Assembly: GCF_030295975.1 (NCBI RefSeq)
Contig: NZ_AP027364.1
Location: 4,278,001-4,342,000 of the forward strand
DNA from: Thalassotalea atypica
GTDB taxonomy: Bacteria; Pseudomonadota; Gammaproteobacteria; Enterobacterales; Alteromonadaceae
Reading direction: 5' to 3'
Length of the DNA: 64,000 nucleotides
Numbering within the stretch: position 1 is the stretch's first letter; each line of letters opens with the position of its first letter. The notes under the pieces were generated by a model. That model had not been told where the DNA came from and searched no databases. It was given only the letters and a program-made list of their open reading frames with translations. Shown piece after piece: positions 45,514-54,702 of the stretch. The translations under genes and the position numbers were made by a program.

Positions 45514-45641
45514 TGTTTTCCTCAAACGCCCGCTGAAATTCCTTTACCAAAAACGCCTTATCCTAGAAAAGTTTTCACCTTTTTTGTGATGTGAATATGC
45601 TAAATTGATTTATATAGCACATTCACTAAAAGGAAGTTTGG

Positions 45642-46310
45642 TTGTCTTTACATATTCAACAGCTCAGTCATCAAATAGCCGATGGCGCTAACCAGCGACA
45701 AATATTGTCCAACCTTTCCCTGTCCGTCAATCAAGGCGAATGCGTCGCCTTAATGGGTAATAGCGGCTGTGGCAAAACCACGTTATTAAATATCATCGCT
45801 GGCTTAGAGCCTATACAACAAGGCGATATATATATTGCAGGACACTGCCTGTCTGCAGCTAACGACAAACAGCTCAGTGAATTACGAAAAAAGCATATTG
45901 GTATTATTTTTCAACAATATAATTTACTCACCAGTTTAACTGTAAAGGAGAACATTGAATTTAGCGCTAAACTAGCAGAACGTTACGATAGCGATCTTGG
46001 TGTCACATTAGCCCAGCAGTTGGGTATTGCACATTTATTGGATAAAGTGCCAGCGGTATTATCGGGTGGAGAAATGCAACGAGTAGCTATTGCCAGAGCA
46101 TTAAATGCCAAACCAAAGCTTTTGTTAGCTGACGAACCCACGGGTAACTTGGACGACTGTAATAGCACATTAGTGGTCAAACACTTGATCGCTTTGGTGA
46201 AATCACAAAACACGGCACTTCTTATGGTCACTCACAGTGCTGACATTGCGCGTCATATGGATAAAATTTACCATTTGCGCGATGCCAGACTCTCCTTATA
46301 CCAAGATTAA
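45642..46310 (+). CDS. attE: ABC transporter ATPase, AttE-like (LolD/MacB type)
   Basis: 222 residues from a TTG start with AGGAAG 5 bp upstream. Walker A MGNSGCGKTTLL, Q-loop FQQYNLL, signature LSGGEMQRVAIARAL, Walker B LLLADEPTGNLD and a switch histidine in MVTHSADI. Type-VII ABC ATPases of this kind drive mechanotransmission, not substrate import. With the permease and AttH genes that follow, it matches the AttEFGH arrangement known by annotation from Vibrio. Symbol rests on that context. Confidence 0.85.
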   Translation: MSLHIQQLSHQIADGANQRQILSNLSLSVNQGECVALMGNSGCGKTTLLNIIAGLEPIQQGDIYIAGHCLSAANDKQLSELRKKHIGIIFQQYNLLTSLTVKENIEFSAKLAERYDSDLGVTLAQQLGIAHLLDKVPAVLSGGEMQRVAIARALNAKPKLLLADEPTGNLDDCNSTLVVKHLIALVKSQNTALLMVTHSADIARHMDKIYHLRDARLSLYQD

Positions 46311-46323
46311 CTGGCACTTTGTG

Positions 46324-48717
46324 ATGAACCGAAGCCAATCGCAGATAAGTGAATTTATCTTAGTTCTTAAAACATGTTTTGCAGAGTACCTAGCCAAGCC
46401 CTTATTGAATTTAGGTTTTATCACCAGCCTTGCTTTGGCGACTAGCACGTTACTGTGTATTTTAGTGCTTAATGACACCAGTAAAAAACAATATCAACAA
46501 GCGCATACGCAGCTTAAACCGCCGATTGCTTTTCATATTGTGGCCGAGCAAGGTAGCACCATTGCGATGGAAGATTTTGTGCATTTAAGGCAACTAGGCT
46601 TTCCCCAATTAATGCCGATACATTTGTTTAGCCAACGTATGAGTGATGGCCATATTCTGCGTTTTAGAGCGATCGACACCTTAGCATTGGCGATCACAAT
46701 GCCTGATAAAATCAACAGTTCAATGATTAATATCAATCATGCCTATGGCGCGTCATTAAAGCTAAACATGGAAACGTTTATCAGTTTTGAACAACAAGGT
46801 TCGCTGCCCGTTCATTGGTTTGAACATCACAATATGGACCGTGTCGCTCTGATAGATTTAAGTATGGCTTGGCAATGGTTTCCCGAGATTAAAGGGTTAA
46901 GCCATATTGGCGTGACTAGTATCACACCGAGTGAAAAAAAAAGACTAGCACAACATTTACCGTCTTATTTGTCGATACGAAACGTTTGGTCTGTTGAAGA
47001 AAACCAAGGCTTTGCTAACGCCTTGCATTTGAATTTATCAGCACTAGCAGTTTTGGGGTTTATTGTTAGCCTATTTATAGCTTATCAGGCGGCAAATCAA
47101 GCATGGCAAACACGTGCCAAACTTGCGGTAACACTGCGCTTGCTTGGTGTATCAATAACTACCATTAGGCACGTCATGTATTTTGAAGCACTGCTGATAT
47201 CCCTAATAGCTTGTTTTTTGGGTAGCGTGATTGCTTCAGCACTCGTATCAATTTTATTGCCTGTCTTAGGTCTAACCTTAGAACAACTTTATCAACTGAA
47301 AGTCACCGAACAGTTTCAGTGGCATTGGTATTACACGCTCTGGGCATTAGCGTTATCTGTACTTGCAACGTTATTAGCGCTGACGCAGCAATTTCGTGCC
47401 GTATCATCAGCACATATCGCCTTAAATAGTCGCATGGTAAGCACGAGTTTCAGCTATAAAAAATCCTTCTTATCAGGTGTAGCGCTGTTGATCTTGTTCG
47501 CGCTCTGGCCACAGCATAACTGGTCTCACATTATGTTGAAGTACGGTTTGCTGCTTCTCGCAAGTGTTGCGATGCTGCCTAATTTTCTTGCCTTGTTATT
47601 GAATGGTCTTTCACGCATGGTTCGATCTTTTCGCGTTCGCTTTATCTTCAAAGATGCAAAACAACAAACAGGGCGACGCTTTTTGCCGTTGGCTGCTTTT
47701 TATTTAGCGCTAACTTCCAGTATTTCAGCCGCACTTATGGTGAATAGTTTCGAAACATCTTTTGTAGCCTATTTGAACCAGTTGCTTAACTCTGATTTTT
47801 TTGTTCGATATCAAATTGAACAGAAGTCTCACGTTAAAACATGGTTGGATGATCATGCAAATGTCAAAGAAGTAGTGTCATTTAAGAAAACCATCGCAAA
47901 GTATAAAAACGCCACTCTTGATGTCTACGCTGTGAATTCTATACATCAGCAACAAGGGCTGTTATTAAAATCAGCAAAGGTTGAGGCAGAGAGTACTTCA
48001 ATCCCCCTTTGTTATATCAATGAACAACTCGCCTTGAAATACAACATCGCCCCCGGGAAAACCATCAACATTACTCAGGGAGTAAACTCTTTATCATGTC
48101 AGGTCATTGCGATTTATTACGACTATGGCAACCAGCGCATCGCGGCAAAAATTATCCAACAGGGGCAGCAACAGTTGTCAGGTTGGCAAGACTCTGGCTT
48201 TGGCGTGGTGTTAATTCCTGAAGCTCACCTCGATAAAGCAACAATCATCTCTGAGCTCTCTTTATCTGCAGATCAAGTCTATGAACCTGCACAAATAAAA
48301 GAATTGGCACTAAAAGTCTTTGAGCAAACATTTGTACTCACCCAAGCAATCGCATTTGTATTGCTCAGCATTGCCTGCTTTGGTTTGTTTCTTTCGGCAC
48401 ATAGTCTTGAGCTCGCTAGGAAAGGGGAGTTGCACTTGCTAAGCAGTTTAGGCTTAAGCTCACAGTCATTGTTTGTTCATATGCTATTACAGTGGGGGAT
48501 TTTGGCATTACTCACGACATTATTGAGTTGGCCAATCGCCTATTTACTTGCTGAGGCGTTGGTGACCAAAGTGCTGCCAGCGTCTTTTGGTTGGTCGATG
48601 CCTTTGTCGCTAAACATAGCCCCCTTTATTCACAGTAGTGCATTAGGTTTACTGATATTAATACCGGCGTTAGCGCTTCCTCTGTATAAAATAAAATCAC
48701 GGAACAACCTATCATGA
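46324..48717 (+). CDS. FtsX-type ABC permease, probable AttF-AttG fusion
   Basis: About 797 residues from the ATG at 46324; a start at 46282 (28 bp overlap with attE) is possible and no strong RBS decides. Ten hydrophobic segments: one N-terminal helix, a periplasmic domain, three helices near 260-380, then two to three more and a second periplasmic domain, and three at the end. This is the layout of two FtsX-like permeases in one chain. It should couple ATP hydrolysis to periplasmic movement and lipid or lipoprotein handling. The stop overlaps the attH start (ATGA). Confidence 0.82.
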   Translation: MNRSQSQISEFILVLKTCFAEYLAKPLLNLGFITSLALATSTLLCILVLNDTSKKQYQQAHTQLKPPIAFHIVAEQGSTIAMEDFVHLRQLGFPQLMPIHLFSQRMSDGHILRFRAIDTLALAITMPDKINSSMININHAYGASLKLNMETFISFEQQGSLPVHWFEHHNMDRVALIDLSMAWQWFPEIKGLSHIGVTSITPSEKKRLAQHLPSYLSIRNVWSVEENQGFANALHLNLSALAVLGFIVSLFIAYQAANQAWQTRAKLAVTLRLLGVSITTIRHVMYFEALLISLIACFLGSVIASALVSILLPVLGLTLEQLYQLKVTEQFQWHWYYTLWALALSVLATLLALTQQFRAVSSAHIALNSRMVSTSFSYKKSFLSGVALLILFALWPQHNWSHIMLKYGLLLLASVAMLPNFLALLLNGLSRMVRSFRVRFIFKDAKQQTGRRFLPLAAFYLALTSSISAALMVNSFETSFVAYLNQLLNSDFFVRYQIEQKSHVKTWLDDHANVKEVVSFKKTIAKYKNATLDVYAVNSIHQQQGLLLKSAKVEAESTSIPLCYINEQLALKYNIAPGKTINITQGVNSLSCQVIAIYYDYGNQRIAAKIIQQGQQQLSGWQDSGFGVVLIPEAHLDKATIISELSLSADQVYEPAQIKELALKVFEQTFVLTQAIAFVLLSIACFGLFLSAHSLELARKGELHLLSSLGLSSQSLFVHMLLQWGILALLTTLLSWPIAYLLAEALVTKVLPASFGWSMPLSLNIAPFIHSSALGLLILIPALALPLYKIKSRNNLS

Positions 48718-49802
48718 GTAGAGTGGTCATAGTTTTCTTGGTACTTATAGGCGCCTCGTTATGGTATTTGTCGTTTAGCACCACAGATCAACCGTTAAAG
48801 GATAGTCCACTAAAAAACTTATCAGACACTCATGGCGACTTTAAGCAACCTTCACCTAACCATGTCATACGTTTTCCGGCGGCACATGCCCCGCAGAAAG
48901 ACTATCGCCAAGAGTGGTGGTATTTGACGGCGAACTTAACCACAGAATCCGGTAAATCTTTTGCGAGCCAATGGACACTTTTTCGACGAGCAGTACAGGA
49001 TAAACATTGGTATTTTGCTCATGCTGCGTTGGCAGATAATCATCAGCATATGTCTTCATATCGCAACGGGCGTGAGGATTTTGGCAACGTTATTATAAGT
49101 AGTTCGCCTTTTTTGACTCGGATAGATGATTGGCAATGGTCGTCTTCGAAGGAGCTATTACCAGCAACGCTAACTTATGGCTCAGCTGGCCAAATAGAGT
49201 CATTAGACCCGCAAGTAAATGAATGGAAAGTAGCTCTTGAGCTAAGCGATGCCCAACCGTTTTATTTGCAAGGACAAAAAGGTTTTAGCAGAAAACATCA
49301 GACATTGGATACAGCCAGCCACTACTATTCACAACCTTTTATCAAAGTAACCGGCAACGTTTATTGGCAAGGAAAATGGCAAAAAGTTACCGGCGATGCT
49401 TGGTTTGATCGTGAATGGGGTTCACAAATGTTGGCCGATGACCAACAAGGTTGGGACTGGTTCTCATTACGACTGGATAAGCATAATGCTTTGATGGTCT
49501 ATCGTATTCGCTCTACCGATAAAGACTATGTTTACGCTAGTATCATGACCCGCAGCGGCGAGATTAAAACATTGGCTCCAGATGAGATCAGTGTTCAAGC
49601 CAACAAAGGTTTATTCGATAAAAACGGAACATATCCACAATCGTTTTCACTGAAAATTCCACAGTCGAATATTGATCTCCAGGTGGACGTGGTCAATGAC
49701 AAACAAATCATGCGTTTTGGTATTGAATACTTCGAGGGTAAAGTCACTTTTTCTGGCTCTCATCAAGGCCAAGGGTTTCTGGAAATGACTGGCTATAAAT
49801 AG
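48714..49802 (+). CDS. attH: AttH-like secreted protein (lipocalin/CrtC-like)
   Basis: 362 residues with an N-terminal signal or anchor (VVIVFLVLIGASLWYLSF). The family blocks RQEWWYLTANLTTESGKSFASQWTLFRRAV, HYYSQPFIKVTGNVYW and GDAWFDREWGSQMLADDQQGWDWFSLRLD are typical of AttH/CrtC-like proteins (two lipocalin-like barrels). Related carotenoid 1,2-hydratases add water to isoprenoid chains; AttH itself has no proven reaction. Last gene of the three-gene operon. Confidence 0.87.
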   Translation: MSRVVIVFLVLIGASLWYLSFSTTDQPLKDSPLKNLSDTHGDFKQPSPNHVIRFPAAHAPQKDYRQEWWYLTANLTTESGKSFASQWTLFRRAVQDKHWYFAHAALADNHQHMSSYRNGREDFGNVIISSSPFLTRIDDWQWSSSKELLPATLTYGSAGQIESLDPQVNEWKVALELSDAQPFYLQGQKGFSRKHQTLDTASHYYSQPFIKVTGNVYWQGKWQKVTGDAWFDREWGSQMLADDQQGWDWFSLRLDKHNALMVYRIRSTDKDYVYASIMTRSGEIKTLAPDEISVQANKGLFDKNGTYPQSFSLKIPQSNIDLQVDVVNDKQIMRFGIEYFEGKVTFSGSHQGQGFLEMTGYK

Positions 49803-49873
49803 CAATTAAGCTAAATGCTAGTTGAGTCGATGACGGCTCTATTGAAAACCGTTAATATGCCAGCCATATTAAG

Positions 49874-50260
49874 TTAAATTCTCAAAGTCTGAAAGTGCTT
49901 CAGAAATACTTCATAAATGACCTCAGTCACTTCTGTACCGTAGCAACGAGTATGTCTAAATTCACCATGCTCAACGTAGACACTTGAATTGTATATAATA
50001 TACTTAGTGCCATCCTTACCTTTGACTCTTGCAGGATAATTATTCAAAGTTTCAAAACGCCCTAAGCGCCGCATCATATCGGCTAAACTGTCTTGATCTA
50101 GTTGAAATTCAGATACATGATGGCCTACGTATTCTTCTTTGTCATACCCCAGTACTTCAAGTTCCCACTCGTTGGCATAAACCACAATACCTTCGGGTGA
50201 TACCGCATGGATACCAATCGATGAATTTTCAATAAAATGTTCAGCGTTTTCTTTAAACAA
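49874..50260 (-). CDS. Single PAS-domain protein
   Basis: 128 residues. One PAS domain, ENSSIGIHAVSPEGIVVYANEWELEVLGYDKEEYVGHHVSEF, with a PAC-like end (GTKYIIYNSSVYVEHGEFRHTRCYGTEVT). No kinase, cyclase or DNA-binding output, so it would act through a partner. Convergent with attH. Confidence 0.8.
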   Translation of the reverse strand: MFKENAEHFIENSSIGIHAVSPEGIVVYANEWELEVLGYDKEEYVGHHVSEFQLDQDSLADMMRRLGRFETLNNYPARVKGKDGTKYIIYNSSVYVEHGEFRHTRCYGTEVTEVIYEVFLKHFQTLRI

Positions 50261-50413
50261 AAATCCTCCTCGCCGACTGCACCATGCTTTCTTCTACGAG
50301 CTTTACCAGCAACATGACAAAACTCGGCAACTAAACAGTTTTCATAGTCGTTAGGCTACGATATTTAGCAGGTATTTAAAAGTAGTCTTATGGCTAAATC
50401 GGCAACAGCCGTA

Positions 50414-51025
50414 TTACTGAGGGTTGAATAATCGCTCTTGGCTATGCGGGTAATAAGTACCACCAACACGGTGCACTATAGAACACTGTTTAATGGCATT
50501 CCTTTTTCCTCCCAAACAAAGGGGTTCCAAGACTTCCCACTCTTGCTCTTGGTACGAAATTACACCGTAAATTAGTCGCTTATCGTCATATTGCAAAATA
50601 ACGGTATCACTTTCTCTTATCTTCGAAATTGTATCAACTAGTAATAAGGTACCTCTGGGGAAAATGAAGTCTGAATAATCTACCACTATTGCGTAGGCAT
50701 GATCCAAATTCACCGGAGAGGGTATTTGCTCGTATGTATCAGCAAGTTCACGCCCTGACAACGTGTATTTAACACAGATAGACTGCAAAGAGATTTTATG
50801 CAAATCACTGTGCGGTATTAATTCAGTTATATTAGTTTGTGTTAACGTAGAAAACTTAGCAATGAAGTCTGTATTTAGCGGTATTTCACCGCGCAAGTAC
50901 TGACTAAACGCCGATTGATTCATCTCCATCGCTTGCGCAGCTTTGGTCTGACTCGTTTTAACCGTACCTTTATAACTTGCCCAGATTGTATTAATTTTTT
51001 CTAGTGTTTTCTGGCTATATTCCAT
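50414..51025 (-). CDS. XRE regulator with S24/LexA-like C-terminal domain
   Basis: 203 residues from MEYSQKTLEKINTIW at 51025 (an ATG 11 codons earlier adds an acidic leader). Helix-turn-helix around 24-55 (QTKAAQAMEMNQSAFSQYLRGEIPLNTDF). C-terminal half resembles the phage-repressor/LexA fold (AIVVDYSDFIFPRGTLLLVDTISKIRESDTVILQY) but the GxSM nucleophile motif is replaced by DYSDF, so self-cleavage is doubtful. No phage genes are near; probably a chromosomal regulator. Confidence 0.75.
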   Translation of the reverse strand: MEYSQKTLEKINTIWASYKGTVKTSQTKAAQAMEMNQSAFSQYLRGEIPLNTDFIAKFSTLTQTNITELIPHSDLHKISLQSICVKYTLSGRELADTYEQIPSPVNLDHAYAIVVDYSDFIFPRGTLLLVDTISKIRESDTVILQYDDKRLIYGVISYQEQEWEVLEPLCLGGKRNAIKQCSIVHRVGGTYYPHSQERLFNPQ

Positions 51026-51570
51026 TGACCAATCTTCATCGAAGTAAACTGCAACCACTTTATAAGTATTACTGATAATTCATTTATTTGCACGTTAAAT
51101 TTAATTTCATATACTCAGTCACAATCTTGAAAACAATATCAGGCACATGATGCACATCAATGTTTATACCTTTATTTACGAAATTAACATAAAGAAACAG
51201 TTTTTAATATTGAAATAACAGTGTTACTGATTATAATTACACCGTTCCTATCACTTATATTACGAATGCAATGACCTTTTTTAAACCCTTGTCTAGCCGA
51301 GAACTAGCTTTAATCTCATTACTACTGTCCATTATTTACTTATTGGACCCTCAATCTTTGACCTTTTTTTAGGCCAGAGACCTTGAATTAGCCGAACAAA
51401 TAAAAATTAAAGCACTCATTTAATATGAGTAAAGTGAATCATGTTTTATTCAAAGGAAAGTGCGCGAACGGCTATCCTGTTCTAGAATAACCGATCACCT
51501 TTTTAAATTAGAAATGGGTCAAATACCCAGATGCATTACAGCTTCTAATCGACCGAACTTGATCCAAGCA
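51026..51570. other. Long intergenic region between XRE and ligase genes
   Basis: 545 bp, AT-rich. Holds a possible 33-codon small membrane ORF (51271-51372, listed separately), a direct repeat TGACCTTTTTT at 51272 and 51359, and a hairpin ACTCAT/ATGAGT at 51414-51430. Otherwise empty. Confidence 0.5.
51271..51372 (+). CDS. Possible small membrane protein (33 residues)
   Basis: ATG-initiated frame coding MTFFKPLSSRELALISLLLS and continuing to a TAG at 51370, with one hydrophobic helix (LALISLLLSIIYLL). No clear Shine-Dalgarno sequence. Could be chance; reported because it sits in an otherwise empty gap. Confidence 0.25.
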   Translation: MTFFKPLSSRELALISLLLSIIYLLDPQSLTFF

Positions 51571-53127
51571 TTATTGACGAAGTTCACGTCTTAGAATTTT
51601 ACCCACGGTTGATTTAGGTAGCTCATCTAAGATCACCACTTTTTTCGGCACTTTATAGCCCGTTAAGCTTGTGCGGCAATGTTCAATCACTTGCTCTGCA
51701 TCGACATCACTTTCCACGGTAATATAGGCACATACTTTCTCACCGGTTTTATCATCAGACTCGCCAATGACGGCCGCTTCTAAGATATTGTCATGTTGGG
51801 TCAAGACGTCTTCAACTTCATTAGGGTAAACGTTAAAACCCGAGACAATAATCATGTCTTTTAAGCGATCAACGATTTTGATTTCACCTGTTTCAAGACG
51901 AATACCAACATCACCTGTTTTGAAAAAGCCGTCTTTCATCACTTTGCTGGTTTCATCTGGCATATTCCAATAACCACTCATTACTTGCGGACCACGTGCA
52001 ACAATCTGGCCTTCTTCAGCGATATTGTCTTGCTCGTCCCAAAGCTCTATTTCTGTGCCTTCAAGTGGCGTACCTACAGTACCCAGTACTTCTTTATCCG
52101 GTGTATTAAAACAAAGTACTGGCGATGTTTCTGACAAGCCATAACCTTCAGTAATTGAGCAGCCAGTCACCGCTTTCCAAATGTTAACCGCCGACGACGT
52201 TAACGCCGTACCACCTGAAATAGTTAACTTTAACGCTGAAAAATCTAGTGCTTTAAAGCCCTCGTGATGACTTAGTCCAACAAACAAGGTGTTTATGCCA
52301 GCAAAACCTGTGAACTTAAAGGGTTTGATTGCACCGACAAAAGCATCTAAATCACGAGGATTAGGAATCAACACGTTGAGATTACCACGCGAGAAAAACA
52401 TGATCATATTTACGGTAAATGCATAAATGTGATAAAGCGGTAACGGACAAACAAAAATCTCTTGGCCTTCACTACACTTTTGATCAAGGCGTTCAAAGAC
52501 TTGATCAGCATTACTGATAATATTGTGATGACTTAAGCAGGCGCCTTTTGAAACGCCCGTCGTACCGCCAGTATATTGCAATGCACAATTCTCGCTACCT
52601 AGCACTGCGGGACGTGCAGCTAATCTTTGACCATCAAAATCGTTCAATATTTGATTGAAACTTTGGCATCCTTGTGGCGCTGCCGATACATCTTGAGTTA
52701 GCAAGTCAGTCGCTGCCGTTGTAATAACTAGCTCGATGTTAGTATCCGCTTTAATTTCATCAAATTTAGGCAGTAAATCTTGCAGTATCATTAACGCCTT
52801 AGCACCAGAGTCTTTAAACTGATGCTGCATTTCGCGCGGCGTGTATAGTGGGTTTGTGTTTACCACGACTAAGCCAGCTCTTAAGGCGGCATAGGTAGCA
52901 ATTGGGTATTGGGTCACATTAGGTAACTGTATTGCAATACGATCGCCAGCACTTAAAGCAGGGTGTTGCTGTAGAAAGCAGGCTAACGCTCTCGATTTCT
53001 CTTCTATCTCGCTAAAACTTAACGTTTGCCCTAAACAAGAATAGGCGGGATTGGAACCAAACTTGTTAAGAGTCGCTTCAATAAAGTCCGCAATATTTAG
53101 GTATGATGGTGCAGAGGTATTTGTCAT
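51571..53127 (-). CDS. Long-chain acyl-CoA ligase (FadD-like)
   Basis: 518 residues of the ANL superfamily. P-loop LQYTGGTTGVSKGACLSH, adenylate motif EGYGLSETSPV, hinge KTGDVGIRLETGEIKIVDRLKDMIIVSGFNVYPNEVEDVL and C-terminal catalytic lysine in STVGKILRRELR. This pattern is that of FadD. It lies 19 bp after the aldehyde dehydrogenase gene in one operon and would activate the acid that enzyme makes. Second ligase in the window (the other is at 11123). Confidence 0.92.
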   Translation of the reverse strand: MTNTSAPSYLNIADFIEATLNKFGSNPAYSCLGQTLSFSEIEEKSRALACFLQQHPALSAGDRIAIQLPNVTQYPIATYAALRAGLVVVNTNPLYTPREMQHQFKDSGAKALMILQDLLPKFDEIKADTNIELVITTAATDLLTQDVSAAPQGCQSFNQILNDFDGQRLAARPAVLGSENCALQYTGGTTGVSKGACLSHHNIISNADQVFERLDQKCSEGQEIFVCPLPLYHIYAFTVNMIMFFSRGNLNVLIPNPRDLDAFVGAIKPFKFTGFAGINTLFVGLSHHEGFKALDFSALKLTISGGTALTSSAVNIWKAVTGCSITEGYGLSETSPVLCFNTPDKEVLGTVGTPLEGTEIELWDEQDNIAEEGQIVARGPQVMSGYWNMPDETSKVMKDGFFKTGDVGIRLETGEIKIVDRLKDMIIVSGFNVYPNEVEDVLTQHDNILEAAVIGESDDKTGEKVCAYITVESDVDAEQVIEHCRTSLTGYKVPKKVVILDELPKSTVGKILRRELRQ

Positions 53128-53146
53128 TATTTTTCCTGCCTAAAAT

Positions 53147-54562
53147 TTATCTTATAAAAAGTTTATACACTAACTTATGTAGTGACTTACCATATGGAGG
53201 GAATAACAAGCTGGTTAAGCTGATCCGTCCCCGCGATAAAATCGCCTTCGCATGTGAAAACGTTTTAAATCCTTCTATGCCATGATAGTTACCCATACCA
53301 GACGCGCCAATACCACCAAACGGTAAATCTTCCACAGCGACATGGAAAGCCGCTTCATTGACACAAACACCGCCTGAATGAGTCTGATTTAGAATATGAC
53401 GTTGTGTTTTTTTGTCAAAACTAAAAATGTATAAGGCTAACGGACGCTCATTTTTTTGAATATAACCAATCGCGTCATCTAGCTCATCATATTCGATAAT
53501 TGGCAACAAAGGACCAAAAATTTCCTGCTGCATCAAGGTCATATCATCGTTAACCTGTTCTACAACCGTCAAAGGTAATTGGCGTGTTTTTTGACAATTG
53601 GGATTCGCAGACAGTTCAGTTATACGCGCCCCTTTCATTCGCGCATCCTCAAGTAAACCAACTAACCGTTGATATTGATGATCGGTAACCACACTGGTGT
53701 AGTCTCGGTTACCATCAACCGTAGGAAACATTTGCTGGAATAATTGCTGCAATGCCATCACTAGTGCTTGGCTTTTACCGCGGGGAACAAAAATGTAATC
53801 GGGAGCGACACAAGTTTGCCCCGAATTTAACGTTTTACCAAGCATAAGTCGCTCGACTGCCGTTTTAATGTCCATATCTGGTGCAATAATCGCCGGCGAT
53901 TTTCCACCAAGCTCCAACGTTACAGGCACCAGGTTTTCTGCTGCCGCTTTCATCACCAATTTCCCCACATGGGTCGAGCCAGTGAAAAACAGATGATCAA
54001 AGGGCAAAGAAGTAAAGGTTGCTGCCACTTGGGCATCACCGCCGATGATGGCCACTTTACTTTTATCAAAATATTGACTGACAAGATCAGCCAATACTTG
54101 AGTTGTCTTCGGGGTAAATTCTGACATTTTAATCATGGCACGATTACCCGCCGCAAGGGCAGCCGTCAATGGGCCAATAGCTAGATATACGGGGTAGTTC
54201 CACGGAGCAACAATACCGACAACACCTACAGGTTGGTATTGAACTCTCGCTTTTGCGGGTTGAAATAAAAGCCCAACATGGCGTTTTTGTGGCTTCATCC
54301 ACTTTTTCAGTTGTCGCTTCGTGTAATGAATACCAGAGACACAGGTAAGAATATCGCCGATTTTAGAGTCGTCTGTGGCACGATTGCCAAAATCTTGGTT
54401 CATTGCCTCAACTAAGCGATCTTGGTTATCAAGTACCAACCTCAATAAGGTATTTAAATCATCAATACGGGATTGGTAGCTCTGTGCAGGTTCTTCAATA
54501 AAAGCCAACTTTTGCTGTTGCAGTAGCTTTTCCAAATCAGATACGTTTTTCGAATGTTCCAT
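53147..54562 (-). CDS. Aldehyde dehydrogenase, coniferyl/fatty aldehyde (ALDH3) type
   Basis: 471 residues. Catalytic C251 in TLNSGQTCVAPDY and E217 in TLELGGKSPAI; NAD-binding FFTGSTHVGK. Hydrophobic C-terminal tail (SLLFPPYGKSLHKLVYKLFI). It is a paralogue of the enzyme at 9161. First gene of the ALDH-ligase operon, whose promoter lies in 54563-54702 and contains a TTTTGGCTCGTT box. Probably oxidises aldehydes produced by the GMC enzyme at 61175. Confidence 0.92.
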   Translation of the reverse strand: MEHSKNVSDLEKLLQQQKLAFIEEPAQSYQSRIDDLNTLLRLVLDNQDRLVEAMNQDFGNRATDDSKIGDILTCVSGIHYTKRQLKKWMKPQKRHVGLLFQPAKARVQYQPVGVVGIVAPWNYPVYLAIGPLTAALAAGNRAMIKMSEFTPKTTQVLADLVSQYFDKSKVAIIGGDAQVAATFTSLPFDHLFFTGSTHVGKLVMKAAAENLVPVTLELGGKSPAIIAPDMDIKTAVERLMLGKTLNSGQTCVAPDYIFVPRGKSQALVMALQQLFQQMFPTVDGNRDYTSVVTDHQYQRLVGLLEDARMKGARITELSANPNCQKTRQLPLTVVEQVNDDMTLMQQEIFGPLLPIIEYDELDDAIGYIQKNERPLALYIFSFDKKTQRHILNQTHSGGVCVNEAAFHVAVEDLPFGGIGASGMGNYHGIEGFKTFSHAKAILSRGRISLTSLLFPPYGKSLHKLVYKLFIR

Positions 54563-54658
54563 TAATAAACCTCAGGCAATCAGATTATCGTTACTTTCAA
54601 CCCCGAAATGATTGAGCATATATCAGAGTTGATAAGTCAGTTGCTGGATTATTAAGTG

Positions 54659-54692
54659 AACGAGCCAAAAAAAATATGTTTATCTGCGCCAA
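54659..54692 (-). promoter_or_regulatory. TTTGGCnCG-type boxes before the ALDH-ligase operon
   Basis: On the minus strand TTTTGGCTCGTT (54670-54659) and ATTGGCGCA (54693-54685) lie 24 bp apart, about 100 bp upstream of the aldehyde dehydrogenase start. The first matches TTTTGGCACGTT at 62929 in 11 of 12 positions. Confidence 0.45.
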
Positions 54693-54702
54693 TTGATAGT
54701 CT

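Noticed and set aside
50414-51570. Possible prophage edge suggested by the phage-repressor-like regulator
   Set aside because: No integrase, attachment repeats or structural phage genes lie on either side; neighbours are ordinary metabolic genes.
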